Assembly (NCBI GenBank): GCA_044238145.1
Contig: JBIIDT010000008.1
Coordinates: forward strand, 4,157-68,156
From: QWPN01 sp044238145
GTDB taxonomy: Bacteria > Planctomycetota > Planctomycetia > Pirellulales > UBA1268
Direction: 5' to 3'
Length of the DNA stretch: 64,000 bases
Below, piece after piece: positions 8,103 through 17,469 of this stretch; within the stretch, counting starts at the first letter, position 1, and every line of letters begins with the position of its first letter. The position numbers and the translations under genes are program-made. The notes under the pieces are model-generated. The model made no database searches, was not told the DNA's origin, and saw nothing but the letters and a program-made list of their open reading frames with translations.

Positions 8103-9185
8103 ATGCGGGCGGCGATCATCGGCATCGGGGCGATCGCGGGGATGCACGCCCGTGCCCTGCGCGACATCCCCGGCGTCGAACTCGTCGCTGCCTGCTGTCG
8201 CACCGAGGAGAAGGGCCGGGCCTTCGCCTCCCAGTTCGGCTGCACCTGGCACGCCGACGCGGCCCGGATGCTCCGCCGCGAGAAGCCCGATTTCGTCACC
8301 GTGGCGACGCCGTCGGGCGCCCACCTGCCGGCCGTGCTCGCGGCCGCCCGCCGCGGCGTCCACGTGATCTGCGAGAAGCCGCTCGAGATCTCCCTCAAGC
8401 GGATCGACCGGATGATCGCCGCCTGCGACAAGGCGGGCGTCACGCTCGGGGCGATCTTCCCGCAGCGGTTCAACCCCGTCGTCCGCGCCGTCCACGAGGC
8501 CGCGGCGGCCGGCCGGTTCGGCACGCTCGCCGTGGCTGCGAGTTACGTGCCCTGGTGGCGGGACGACGCCTATTACGGCCCCGGCCGCTGGCAGGGCACG
8601 AAGGCCCTCGACGGTGGCGGGGCGCTGATGAACCAGTCGATCCACGGCGTCGACGCCCTGCAGTGGATCGCCGGAGCGACGATGCCCGACCTGCCCGCCG
8701 GCGCCAATCCCGTGGAGAGCGTCGTCGCCATGACGGCCGTGCGGGCCCACGACGCCGAGCGGCTGGAGGTGGAAGATACCTGCGTCGCGATCCTGCGGTT
8801 CCGGAACGGCGCCCTCGGTCAGTTGCTCGCGGCCACGAGCCTGTTCCCCGGGCAGATGCGCCGCTTCCTGTTCGGCGGCCGCGACGGCACCGCGGAGATC
8901 CTCGAGGAGCAGCTCGTCACCTGGCAGTTCCGCACCGCGGCGGCGGACGACGACGCGACCCGCGACAGGCTCGGGGCCGCCAGCGCCACCTCGGGCGGCG
9001 CCGCCGACCCGATGGCCATCAACTACGCCTGCCACACGCGGAACTTCGAGGAGTTCCTCGCCGCCGTGCGGGACGGCCGCCGCCCGCCGCTCGACGGGGC
9101 GGAGGGCCGCAAGGCCGTGGCCATCATCGAGGCCTGCTACAAGTCGGCCCGCACGGGCAGGCCCGCGCGGGTCGCAGGAGCCTGA
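8103..9185 (+). CDS. Gfo/Idh/MocA family NAD(P)-dependent oxidoreductase
   Basis: A 360-residue cytosolic dehydrogenase. The N-terminal Rossmann motif is GIGAIAGMH (residues about 7-15), and the family's substrate-site Lys is in CEKPLEI (about 92-98). A GGALMNQSIHGVDALQW stretch (about 178-194) carries the conserved His region. Such enzymes oxidise or reduce sugars, inositols or related carbohydrates. It begins a tight plus-strand unit with a sugar isomerase-like gene 10 bases downstream and an MFS transporter after that, which points to uptake and conversion of a carbohydrate. The actual sugar is not identifiable. Confidence 0.85.
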   Translation: MRAAIIGIGAIAGMHARALRDIPGVELVAACCRTEEKGRAFASQFGCTWHADAARMLRREKPDFVTVATPSGAHLPAVLAAARRGVHVICEKPLEISLKRIDRMIAACDKAGVTLGAIFPQRFNPVVRAVHEAAAAGRFGTLAVAASYVPWWRDDAYYGPGRWQGTKALDGGGALMNQSIHGVDALQWIAGATMPDLPAGANPVESVVAMTAVRAHDAERLEVEDTCVAILRFRNGALGQLLAATSLFPGQMRRFLFGGRDGTAEILEEQLVTWQFRTAAADDDATRDRLGAASATSGGAADPMAINYACHTRNFEEFLAAVRDGRRPPLDGAEGRKAVAIIEACYKSARTGRPARVAGA

Positions 9186-9195
9186 CGACCATCCC

Positions 9196-10029
9196 ATGAA
9201 CGCGCCGCTCCGTTACGCGATCTGCAACGAGACCTTCGAGGGTTGGCCGCTGGCCAAGGCGTGCGACTTCGCGGCGGCCTGCGGCTACACCGGCCTGGAG
9301 GTGGCGCCGTTCACGCTCGCCGGTCGTGCGACCGACATCACCGCCGCCCAGCGCGGCGAGATTCGCCGCACGATCGCCCGCGCGGGGCTCGACTGCGTCG
9401 GCCTGCACTGGCTGCTGGCGAAGACCGAGGGCTTTCACGTCGCCCACCCCGACGCAGCCGTCCGCGGCCGCACCGTGGACTACCTCGGGGAACTCGCCCG
9501 CCTGTGCCACGACCTTGGCGGCCGCGTGCTCGTCTTCGGCTCGCCGAAGCAACGCAGCCTGCTGCCGGGCGTGACGGCCGACCAGGCCATCGACCACATC
9601 CACGAGGTGTTCTCGCGGCTCGTGCCTGTGCTGGAGACGACTGACACGGTGGTGGCGCTCGAGCCCCTGTCGCCGGCGGAGACCGACGTCCTCACGACCG
9701 CCGCGGAGACCTGCCGGCTGATCGAGCGGATCGGCTCGCCCCACGTGCGGCTGCATCTCGACGTGAAGGCGATGGCGAGCGAGGGGGAGCCGGTGCCCGA
9801 GATCATCCTCGCCAGCGCCCGACACCTCGAGCACTTCCACGCCAACGACCCCAACCTGCAGGGCCCCGGCTTCGGGGCCGTCGACTTCTCACCGATCTTC
9901 ACGGCCCTCGACGAGGTCCGGTATTCCGGCTGGGTGAGCGTGGAGGTCTTCGACTACGCACCCGGCGCCGAGCGGCTCGCCCGCGACAGCATCGACTACA
10001 TGCGGCGGGTCGAGGCCGCCCTCGGCTGA
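9196..10029 (+). CDS. Sugar phosphate isomerase/epimerase-like TIM barrel protein
   Basis: A 277-residue protein of the xylose isomerase-like/AP endonuclease 2 TIM-barrel group. Metal-site segments are visible: ALEPLSPAETD (Glu), RLHLDVKAM (Asp), EHFHANDPN (His and Asp) and WVSVEVFDY (Glu near the C-terminus). These are the acidic/His ligands of metal-dependent ketose isomerases and epimerases. It lies 10 bases after the Gfo/Idh/MocA gene and 41 bases before the transporter gene, so it is probably co-expressed with both. Isomerisation or epimerisation of the dehydrogenase's substrate or product is the likely role. Confidence 0.8.
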   Translation: MNAPLRYAICNETFEGWPLAKACDFAAACGYTGLEVAPFTLAGRATDITAAQRGEIRRTIARAGLDCVGLHWLLAKTEGFHVAHPDAAVRGRTVDYLGELARLCHDLGGRVLVFGSPKQRSLLPGVTADQAIDHIHEVFSRLVPVLETTDTVVALEPLSPAETDVLTTAAETCRLIERIGSPHVRLHLDVKAMASEGEPVPEIILASARHLEHFHANDPNLQGPGFGAVDFSPIFTALDEVRYSGWVSVEVFDYAPGAERLARDSIDYMRRVEAALG

Positions 10030-10070
10030 TTCCCGCGGCCCGCCGCCGCCATTCCCAGGAGCCCGCCCGC

Positions 10071-11447
10071 ATGGCCGCCGCCCCCCACTCTCCCGCCGAC
10101 CACGCCCCGTGGTACCGCGACCTCACGCCATACCACTGGTTCGTGTTTACGGTGGCCTCGCTGGCCTGGCTCTTCGACTGCCTCGACCAGCAGCTCTTCA
10201 TCCTCGCCCGCAACAAGGCGATGGAGTCGCTCCTGCCGGCCGGCATGGACCCCAAGCTCTACGGCGGCTATGCGACGAGCATCTTCGTCGCCGGCTGGGC
10301 GATGGGCGGCCTGATCTTCGGGTCGTTGGGCGACCGCTTCGGGCGGGCGAAGATGCTCACGCTCACGGTGCTCATCTACTCGGTGTGCACGGGCCTCTCC
10401 GCCTTCTCCACCGGCTGGGCCGACTTCGCCACCTACCGGTTCCTCACCGGCCTCGGCGTGGGCGGCGTGTTCGGCCTGGCCGTGGCCCTCGTCGCCGACA
10501 CGCTCCCCGACCGCTCTCGGACGGGCGCCCTCGGTCTCCTGCAGGCGTTGTCGGCGATCGGCAACATCACGGCCGGCGTCACGAGCATGTACCTCGGTCA
10601 TCTCGAGGCCACGAAGGCGATCGCCGCCGGCACGGCCTGGAAGTACATGTTCCTCGTCGGCGCCATTCCCGCCTTTCTCTGCGTCTTCATCCAGCTGCGT
10701 CTCAAGGAGCCGGAGAAATGGGTGCGGGCCCGGGCAGCGGGGAAGGCGGCGGGAGTGAAGTTCGGCTCCTACGCGGCGCTCCTCGGTGACCAGCGGTGGC
10801 GGGGCTCGGCCCTGCTCGGGATGGTGCTCTGCGTGGCGGGCGTGATCGGCCTGTGGGGCATCGGGTTCTTCAGCCCCGAACTCGTGGGCGACGTGATCAA
10901 GGCCTCGCTCGTGGCCGATGGCGTGCCGGCGGAGAAGATCGCCGGCAGCCAGCAGTTCTGGATCGGCGTCAACTCGATCGTGCAGAACATCGGCGCCTTC
11001 TTCGGCATGCTGCTGTTCACCCGGCTGGCCCAGGGCATGGGCCGCAAGCCGGCCTTCGCGATCGCCTTCGTGGCGGCGCTCGTGGCCACCGTGGCGTTCT
11101 TCCAGTTCTTCAACGGCCGCGGCGACATCTGGATGAGCGCGATCATGGGAGGCTGCCAGCTCGCCCTGTTCGCCGGCTTCGCGATCTATCTCCCGGAGCT
11201 TTTCCCCACCAGCCTCCGCAGCACGGGCACGAGCTTCTGCTACAACGTCGGCCGGTTCGTGGCGGCGAGCGGCCCGTTCACGCTCGGCGCCCTGCAGGCG
11301 GCGCTCAAGGCCGGGGCGACGACGCCCGAGGCCAAGCTCGTGGCCTTCCGCAACGCCTGCTCCTACATGAGCGTGATCTTCCTGCTCGGCCTGGTGGCCC
11401 TGGCGTTTCTGCCCGAGACCAAGGGCCGGCCGCTGCCGGAGGACTAG
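10071..11447 (+). CDS. MFS transporter, probably for a sugar or organic acid
   Basis: A 458-residue inner-membrane protein with about 12 hydrophobic segments. The loop 2-3 signature GSLGDRFGRAKML (residues about 84-96) and RLKEPEKWVRAR in the central cytoplasmic loop fit the major facilitator superfamily, close to the metabolite:H+ symporter group. FPTSLRSTGTSF in the C-terminal half is also typical. It closes the dehydrogenase/isomerase unit, so it probably imports the compound these enzymes process. The stop is followed after one base by the three-hairpin repeat element. Confidence 0.85.
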   Translation: MAAAPHSPADHAPWYRDLTPYHWFVFTVASLAWLFDCLDQQLFILARNKAMESLLPAGMDPKLYGGYATSIFVAGWAMGGLIFGSLGDRFGRAKMLTLTVLIYSVCTGLSAFSTGWADFATYRFLTGLGVGGVFGLAVALVADTLPDRSRTGALGLLQALSAIGNITAGVTSMYLGHLEATKAIAAGTAWKYMFLVGAIPAFLCVFIQLRLKEPEKWVRARAAGKAAGVKFGSYAALLGDQRWRGSALLGMVLCVAGVIGLWGIGFFSPELVGDVIKASLVADGVPAEKIAGSQQFWIGVNSIVQNIGAFFGMLLFTRLAQGMGRKPAFAIAFVAALVATVAFFQFFNGRGDIWMSAIMGGCQLALFAGFAIYLPELFPTSLRSTGTSFCYNVGRFVAASGPFTLGALQAALKAGATTPEAKLVAFRNACSYMSVIFLLGLVALAFLPETKGRPLPED

Positions 11448-11448
11448 G

Positions 11449-11549
11449 TTCACGCCTGCGGGGCCATCCATGGCCCCCGCAGGCTTGGGCCGTCCGGCGA
11501 ACGCCAAGGGTTCGCCGGACGGCCGGGCGGTCGCACCTCCGGGCGACCG
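11449..11549 (+). repeat. Three-hairpin repeat element, copy A1, immediately after a stop codon
   Basis: The element starts 1 nt after the MFS stop codon. Hairpin 1 (11454-11484) is a near-perfect GC palindrome with CCATCCATGG at its centre. Hairpin 2 (11488-11524) has a 15-bp perfect stem and loop GCCAAGG. Hairpin 3 (11528-11549) has a 7-bp stem with ACCTCC in its loop. The first 40 bases (11449-11488) are identical to the copy at 14701-14740 on the other strand. Hairpins 2 and 3 keep their loops but have different, still paired, stems. Confidence 0.8.
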
Positions 11550-11720
11550 TGGCCGCCGCGGAGCGGCGGCGGCGTGGCGAATCGACGAGGCGTCGATCCG
11601 CAGCACGCCCTGGGCATGCCGCGCGGCATACCAGTGCGTGCAGGCGACCCATCCTGCCCCTACAATCCGTAGACCGCCCGCCGGGCGGCGTGGTGATCGA
11701 AGAACCTTCACGAAGGGGAC

Positions 11721-12578
<858 letters not shown>

Positions 12579-12665
12579 CGACGCCGCAGGGATCGGGAAG
12601 GGAATCGCATTCCTGGCCGCTCGTGTTCCGGCTCCCAGGCGTGGTGCAGGGCTGAGACCCTTGGC

Positions 12666-14543
12666 CTATTCGCGCCGGTTCCCCGACAACCTCACGCCCG
12701 GAACCTCGCCGCGCGGGTAGCAGCGCCGCGCGATCGCCGGGCTCGACGGGGAGAGGCGGAAGTCCAGGTCCGTGCACCCGCCGGCAAACGCCGGGTCGGC
12801 GACCTCGCTGCCGGTTTCGAGCGCGAGTTCACGCCGCACACTTTCGAGCGTGTCGTAGTCCTTGTGCCGCCAGTCTCCGCCGAACGCCGGTCCCCACTGA
12901 AACAGTTTCTGGCCCGGTGCCGCCGCGTAGAGGTTGTTGGCCATGGTGATGCGGAGATCTTCCAGGCTCAGGCCTTTTGGCTGCGCCCTGTCGTCCTTGG
13001 CTCGGTATTCCTTGGCGTTGTCCTGGCGGGGTTTTTCGGTCTTGGCCGGTGCGGCCCGTTGCAGGGCCTTGGGCCAGTGACGTTCGTCCTCCTGGGCGAA
13101 CCATCCCGCGGTCTGGGCCATGCCGTTGTGGGCGATGATGTTGTTGCGGATGACGTTGTCGTGATTCCAGATGGCGACTTCCGCCTGCGGCTCGCCGCCG
13201 ATCCGGGCGGTGGTGCGGAACTGTTCGCGGAATTGGAAACCCTCCCGGTTGCCGACCATGAGATTGCGTTCAATCAGGCAGTTCGGCGAACTCGACAGCG
13301 TGATACCACCGTTGGCGCCCCAGTCGCCGTACGCCTCACCCCAGCCGTTGCCGACGACGACGTTGTCGTGGGCGTGCAGCCCGTACGAGATCTCGTAGAA
13401 GATGCCGGATCCTTCGTTGCCGGAAATCAGGCAGTTACGGACGACGCAGTCTTCGTTGCCTACGTCGAACCAGATCCCCGTCCCGCGATTGTCGATAAAT
13501 CGGCTCTTCTCGATGACCGCCCGGCGGCACAGGCCGAGTTTGTTGCCGCCCCCGCCCCACGCACGGTTCCATCCCTTGGTGTTGTTGTTGCGCACCAGGC
13601 ATCCGGTCATGAACAGGCCCTCGACGCCGGATGCGTCGAAACCGTCCCAGCCGTTGTCCTGCATCACGCAATCGCGCACCACGTGATCCTTGCCGCTGAA
13701 GGACGCGCCGAGGGCGCTCATCCGTTCGATGACGCAGCTCGCCAGGACTGATCCCCGGCCGTTCAATTGCACGGCGCCCAGCTGGGCCCGGTTGGCGGCA
13801 TGCCGGAACAGGATGCCTTCGATCCAGACGTGGTCGCCTTTCACGTTCCAGAGGACGTCACGGACCGAGGCTTCCGCCAGCATCGGCGTCTTTTCCAGGT
13901 CGGCATTGTCCCGGGTCCACAGCGAGAGGCGGCGGCCGTCCAGGTCGACGTGGAACGTCCCGCGTGCGAGTTTGGACCGGTCCATCACCTGCAGCAGTTG
14001 GTAGCCCAGGACGATGACCTGTTCGCTGCGGCCGATCTGCAGATGGAACTCGTCGTCCGGGTGGGCGAAACTCTTGGTCCAGGTGTTGAACCGATGGGGC
14101 CAGGGCACGCTGAAGATGTTGTCCGGGCCGGGCTCCCGTTTGAGATCGATCAGTCGATCCGCGCCGGTCACCACCACGCGGGCGCCGGGGGCGGCCCGGA
14201 ACTGGATGGGGCGGTCGGGTGTTCCGCTCGCCTCGACGACCACCGACTCACGGTAGATCCCGGTGGCGATCAGCACGCAGTCGCCGGCCTTGGTCACCCT
14301 TGCGGCGGCGGCGATGGTCTTGAACGGCGCAGCCGGAGCCTTGGCGGGGCCGTCGCTGGCCAGGGGATCCGCCGGATTGACCCGGTATGTGGCTCCGGTG
14401 ACCGGGGGACGTGCGGCCGACTCGCTGCGTGAATCCTCCGCCAGCAGCAGGGGAACCGCCGCACATGTCAGGCAGCAGACGATGGCGCGGGATGGGCGCC
14501 ACGCCGGGCCCGGTGTCCCGGAGGTGGCAGATCGCATGACCAT
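12666..14543 (-). CDS. Secreted right-handed beta-helix (DUF1565-like) protein
   Basis: About 625 residues. After a signal region comes a DUF1565-like start (TYRVNPADPLASDG, PFKTIAAAARV), then repeated parallel beta-helix rungs rich in Asn/Gly (VRNCLISGNEGSGIF, CLIERNLMVGNREGF, VIRNNIIAHNGMA). Such folds often bind or cleave polysaccharides, but no catalytic set can be assigned. A charged insert (KTEKPRQDNAKEYRAKDD) interrupts the helix near residue 530. ATGs at 14543 and 14537 are both possible; GAGGGA lies upstream of the first. Codon use is a little less GC-rich than its neighbours, hinting at later acquisition. Confidence 0.75.
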   Translation of the reverse strand: MVMRSATSGTPGPAWRPSRAIVCCLTCAAVPLLLAEDSRSESAARPPVTGATYRVNPADPLASDGPAKAPAAPFKTIAAAARVTKAGDCVLIATGIYRESVVVEASGTPDRPIQFRAAPGARVVVTGADRLIDLKREPGPDNIFSVPWPHRFNTWTKSFAHPDDEFHLQIGRSEQVIVLGYQLLQVMDRSKLARGTFHVDLDGRRLSLWTRDNADLEKTPMLAEASVRDVLWNVKGDHVWIEGILFRHAANRAQLGAVQLNGRGSVLASCVIERMSALGASFSGKDHVVRDCVMQDNGWDGFDASGVEGLFMTGCLVRNNNTKGWNRAWGGGGNKLGLCRRAVIEKSRFIDNRGTGIWFDVGNEDCVVRNCLISGNEGSGIFYEISYGLHAHDNVVVGNGWGEAYGDWGANGGITLSSSPNCLIERNLMVGNREGFQFREQFRTTARIGGEPQAEVAIWNHDNVIRNNIIAHNGMAQTAGWFAQEDERHWPKALQRAAPAKTEKPRQDNAKEYRAKDDRAQPKGLSLEDLRITMANNLYAAAPGQKLFQWGPAFGGDWRHKDYDTLESVRRELALETGSEVADPAFAGGCTDLDFRLSPSSPAIARRCYPRGEVPGVRLSGNRRE

Positions 14544-14639
14544 CACGGGCGTCCCTCGTTGACGGCGACAGAGTAGGTTCATCGTCGGCATTTCAGCAAG
14601 CGCCGGCGCATCCCTTCGGGCCTGCTTCGGCTTACGCGA

Positions 14640-14740
14640 GGCTCGCCTGGAGGGCGAGCCATCGCAGGTCGAGGCACACCTTGGCTGTGCCTCCGACCTG
14701 CCAAGCCTGCGGGGGCCATGGATGGCCCCGCAGGCGTGAA
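14640..14740 (-). repeat. Three-hairpin repeat element, copy A2, immediately after a stop codon
   Basis: On the minus strand the element starts 1 nt after the porin stop codon (14744-14742). Hairpin 1 is 14705-14735. Hairpin 2 is 14665-14700, a 14-bp stem with one bulge and the same GCCAAGG loop as copy A1. Hairpin 3 is 14640-14660, an 8-bp stem with loop CTCCA. Forty bases (14740 down to 14701) are identical to 11449-11488. The hairpin 2 and 3 stems differ from copy A1 by paired changes. Confidence 0.8.
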
Positions 14741-14741
14741 G

Positions 14742-16193
14742 TCAGAACGCAATCTGAAACTGCGTCTGGATCGCGGTGCCCGTGAAGCCGGCGCGATACG
14801 GATAGAGGATGTTCTGGGCCGGGTTGCGGTTCATGTACAGCGCCTCGAGCGTGAACCGCCCCTGCCGCGACTCGTGCACGTACCAGTTGAACCCGCCGCC
14901 GTACTCCTGGCCCGTGCCGTAGGGGCCCGTCAGGGCGCTGGAGCGGGCGTACACCTCGTAGGTTCGCGGCACGAAGCACCACGAGAGATAGCCGAGGCCA
15001 CCGTGGTCGTAGATGCTCGACCGCTCGAACGTGCCGGTGCCGACGAAGTCGTTCAGGAGCCGGAAGTAGTACTCGAAGTTCACCGCCCAGCCGGCGTACT
15101 TCCAGCCCGCGTCGACGGTCGCGAGCTGGAACAGGTACTGCTGCAGCCGTGAGCCGGGGCCGAGGGCGCCGGGCAGGGCGATCGGCGTGCCGTCGGAGAG
15201 CCGTACGATCGTGTCTTCGGGATTGAGCCCCGGGAAGATGATCGCCTGGGTGCGGGCGTAGGTGCCGCTGCCGCCGAGGCGGATCACGGGCTCGTCGCGG
15301 CACTCCATGTCGGAGTAGCCGAGGCCGAACGGGCCCAGCGGTTCCCACCAGGCGTTGCCGGCCCAGGCCATCGACGTGCCCTCGCGGAGCACGCCGGCTT
15401 GGCCGCCGTCGATCGCGTTCCACACGCCGGCCTGGTAGTTGAGCTCGCCGTCGAGCAGCGAGCCGACGGCGAACGCACCGGGGCTGTAGCCGGGGCGGAA
15501 GAAGGTGTTGGCCATGCTGCGGTCGATGCCCAGGGTCCACGGCTGGGCGTCGACCCATTCCCGCGAGGCCGGCACGATGGTCACGCCGCCGGCGAGCGTG
15601 GCCGCCTCGCTGAACTTCCAGCCGAGCGTGCCGAGTGGCACGAAGGCGGACCGCACACCCATGTCGGAGGTGCCGAACAAAGACGCCCGGTAGACGAGCC
15701 GCTCGTCGAGCACATGGCCGGAGAAGGAAAGCAGGACGCGGTTGAGGTTGAAGGTGTTGATGTTCCGCACCGGCCGCACTTCGCCCGTCGACAGGGTCCA
15801 GGTCTTCGCCGCCCGGGCGAACTCGAGCCAGCGGAGTTGCACGAAGCCATTCATGGCCAGGGCGAAGGGCAGGCCGCCGGATGCGCCCGTCGAGTGGTGG
15901 AGCAGCAGACCCTTGGGCGGGGCGATGTCGGTGGCTGGGATGTACCGCGGTCGCGGGATGTTGGCCAGCCGCGCCGCGACGGCCTGGTCGACCAGGGCGC
16001 GGATCCGGGCTTCCTGCTCCGGATCCTCGTGGGTCAGCGACTCCTCGAAGTACTGGGCCGGTTCGACGTCGGCGTCATCCATGGCCGTCGGAACCGCGTC
16101 GACCTCCGCGTCGAGGTCCTGCGCAGGCGCACCCACCGCCGCGACGAGGCAGCAGGCGACGGCGAACGCCGGGAAAAAGAGGGGTGCGCGCAT
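14742..16193 (-). CDS. Outer-membrane beta-barrel porin
   Basis: About 483 residues. A signal sequence (hydrophobic to about residue 24) precedes an acidic, probably periplasmic stretch with a short coiled coil (EDPEQEARIRALVDQAVAARL). A long region of alternating amphipathic strands ending in Phe follows (last residues TAIQTQFQIAF), the usual signature for outer-membrane barrels. The layout resembles phosphate-selective porin O/P-like proteins common in planctomycetes. No clear Shine-Dalgarno precedes the ATG at 16193. The gene is divergent from the LysR regulator; copy A2 of the hairpin repeat follows its stop directly. Confidence 0.75.
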   Translation of the reverse strand: MRAPLFFPAFAVACCLVAAVGAPAQDLDAEVDAVPTAMDDADVEPAQYFEESLTHEDPEQEARIRALVDQAVAARLANIPRPRYIPATDIAPPKGLLLHHSTGASGGLPFALAMNGFVQLRWLEFARAAKTWTLSTGEVRPVRNINTFNLNRVLLSFSGHVLDERLVYRASLFGTSDMGVRSAFVPLGTLGWKFSEAATLAGGVTIVPASREWVDAQPWTLGIDRSMANTFFRPGYSPGAFAVGSLLDGELNYQAGVWNAIDGGQAGVLREGTSMAWAGNAWWEPLGPFGLGYSDMECRDEPVIRLGGSGTYARTQAIIFPGLNPEDTIVRLSDGTPIALPGALGPGSRLQQYLFQLATVDAGWKYAGWAVNFEYYFRLLNDFVGTGTFERSSIYDHGGLGYLSWCFVPRTYEVYARSSALTGPYGTGQEYGGGFNWYVHESRQGRFTLEALYMNRNPAQNILYPYRAGFTGTAIQTQFQIAF

Positions 16194-16385
16194 GGGGGGC
16201 CCGACAGTGAAAATCGGGTCCGGCGGCACCGGTCATGCAGGATTTTCTGGTGAGGCAAGATGGGCAACTTTCGGTCGGCCGTGGAAGCCGCCAAAACGCC
16301 CAGGTTGGCCCATGAGAACTCGCGGACCGGCCGCGAAGATGTGGCGACCGGCCGCTTGACGGCCCACGGCAGGCTGCTACTGTGT

Positions 16386-16400
16386 ATTCGTTATCCGAAT
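16386..16400. promoter_or_regulatory. Candidate LysR-type operator (T-N11-A palindrome)
   Basis: ATTCG at 16386-16390 and CGAAT at 16396-16400 form a dyad with a five-base centre, and TTCGTTATCCGAA within it fits the T-N11-A rule of LysR boxes. It lies about 80 bases before the regulator start in an AT-richer divergent region, as expected for autoregulation, and could also act on the porin gene. Confidence 0.4.
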
Positions 16401-16478
16401 GATGCAAGGCGGCGTCATTTGTTTTGTTAATCACGGATGTGGCCCGAACGCGGCCCCGCGGCCGTCACGCTGGTTTCC

Positions 16479-17405
16479 GTGAACCTCAAGTCCCTCAAGA
16501 TCTTCTGCGACATCGTCTCCCGGCGGAGCTTTTCCCGCGCGGCGGAGGACAACGGCGTTTCGCAGTCGGCCGCCAGCCAGGTCGTCGGCCACCTCGAAGC
16601 CCACCTCGGCGTGAGGCTCATCGAGCGGTCGAAGCGGCCGCTCTCGCCCACCCGCGAAGGGCAGGCCTTCTACGACGGCTGCCGCAAACTGATCGCGGCC
16701 TACGACGCCCTCGAGGACCAGGTCCGCACGCTGCACGACGAGGTCGCCGGCCGCGTCCGTGTGGCCGCCATCTACTCGGTGGGCCTGCACCACATGAGCC
16801 GCTACGTGCAGGAGTTCATGAGCCGCCATCCGAAGGCGAACGTGCGGCTCGAATACCTCCATCCCGACCGCGTCATCGAGTCGGTCGAGCAGGGGCAGGC
16901 CGACATCGGCATCGTCAGCTACCCGCGGAGCACGCGGGCCCTCGAGGCGGAGCCGTGGCGTGAGGAGCCGATCGTGCTCGTCTGCGCCCCCGGCAATCCG
17001 CTGGCGGGTCGCGTGCAGGTGGCGCTCGGCGAACTGCACGGCCAGCGGATGGTCGGCTTCGACAGCGACCTCGTCATCCGCCACGAACTCGACCGGGCGC
17101 TCGCCGCCGCCGGCGCCGAGCCCGCCGTGGTCATGGAGTTCGACAACGTCGAGACGATCAAGCGGGCCGTGGAGATCGACGCCGGCGTCGCCCTCCTGCC
17201 GGAGCCGACGGTGGGCCGCGAACTGGCCGCCGGCACGCTGTGCACCGTGCGGCTGGCGGGCGAGGATCTGGTCCGGCCGCTGGGCATCATCCACGCCCGC
17301 GGCAAGCCGCTGGCACCGACCGTCGAGCGGTTCGTCGAGCTGCTCCGCGGTCACGCCCGCGACATGGACGCCGGCGTCGCCGCGCCGGCCGCCGCCACCC
17401 CCTGA
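16479..17405 (+). CDS. LysR-family transcriptional regulator
   Basis: About 308 residues from a GTG start at 16479; an ATG at 16437 would add 14 residues. The N-terminal winged helix-turn-helix is typical: LKIFCDIVSRRSFSRAAEDN, then SQSAASQVVGHLEAHLG and RSKRPLSPTREG. A periplasmic-binding-like effector domain follows (residues about 90-290). It lies 64 bases upstream of gltB in the same direction, the same order as gltC-gltAB in Bacillus subtilis, so control of glutamate synthase is a fair inference. A T-N11-A palindrome at 16386-16400 could be its binding site. Confidence 0.85.
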   Translation: MNLKSLKIFCDIVSRRSFSRAAEDNGVSQSAASQVVGHLEAHLGVRLIERSKRPLSPTREGQAFYDGCRKLIAAYDALEDQVRTLHDEVAGRVRVAAIYSVGLHHMSRYVQEFMSRHPKANVRLEYLHPDRVIESVEQGQADIGIVSYPRSTRALEAEPWREEPIVLVCAPGNPLAGRVQVALGELHGQRMVGFDSDLVIRHELDRALAAAGAEPAVVMEFDNVETIKRAVEIDAGVALLPEPTVGRELAAGTLCTVRLAGEDLVRPLGIIHARGKPLAPTVERFVELLRGHARDMDAGVAAPAAATP

Positions 17406-17469
17406 CCACACCGAGCCCGCGGCCGGACGCCGCGGCACCGCACCCTTCACCGCCCCTGCGAGCATCGCC

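Noticed and set aside
16960..17469. Upstream extension of the gltB frame
   Set aside because: It overlaps the LysR gene in another frame, reads Ser/Arg/Trp-rich sequence, and GltB must start just before its nucleophile Cys, which fits ATG 17470.
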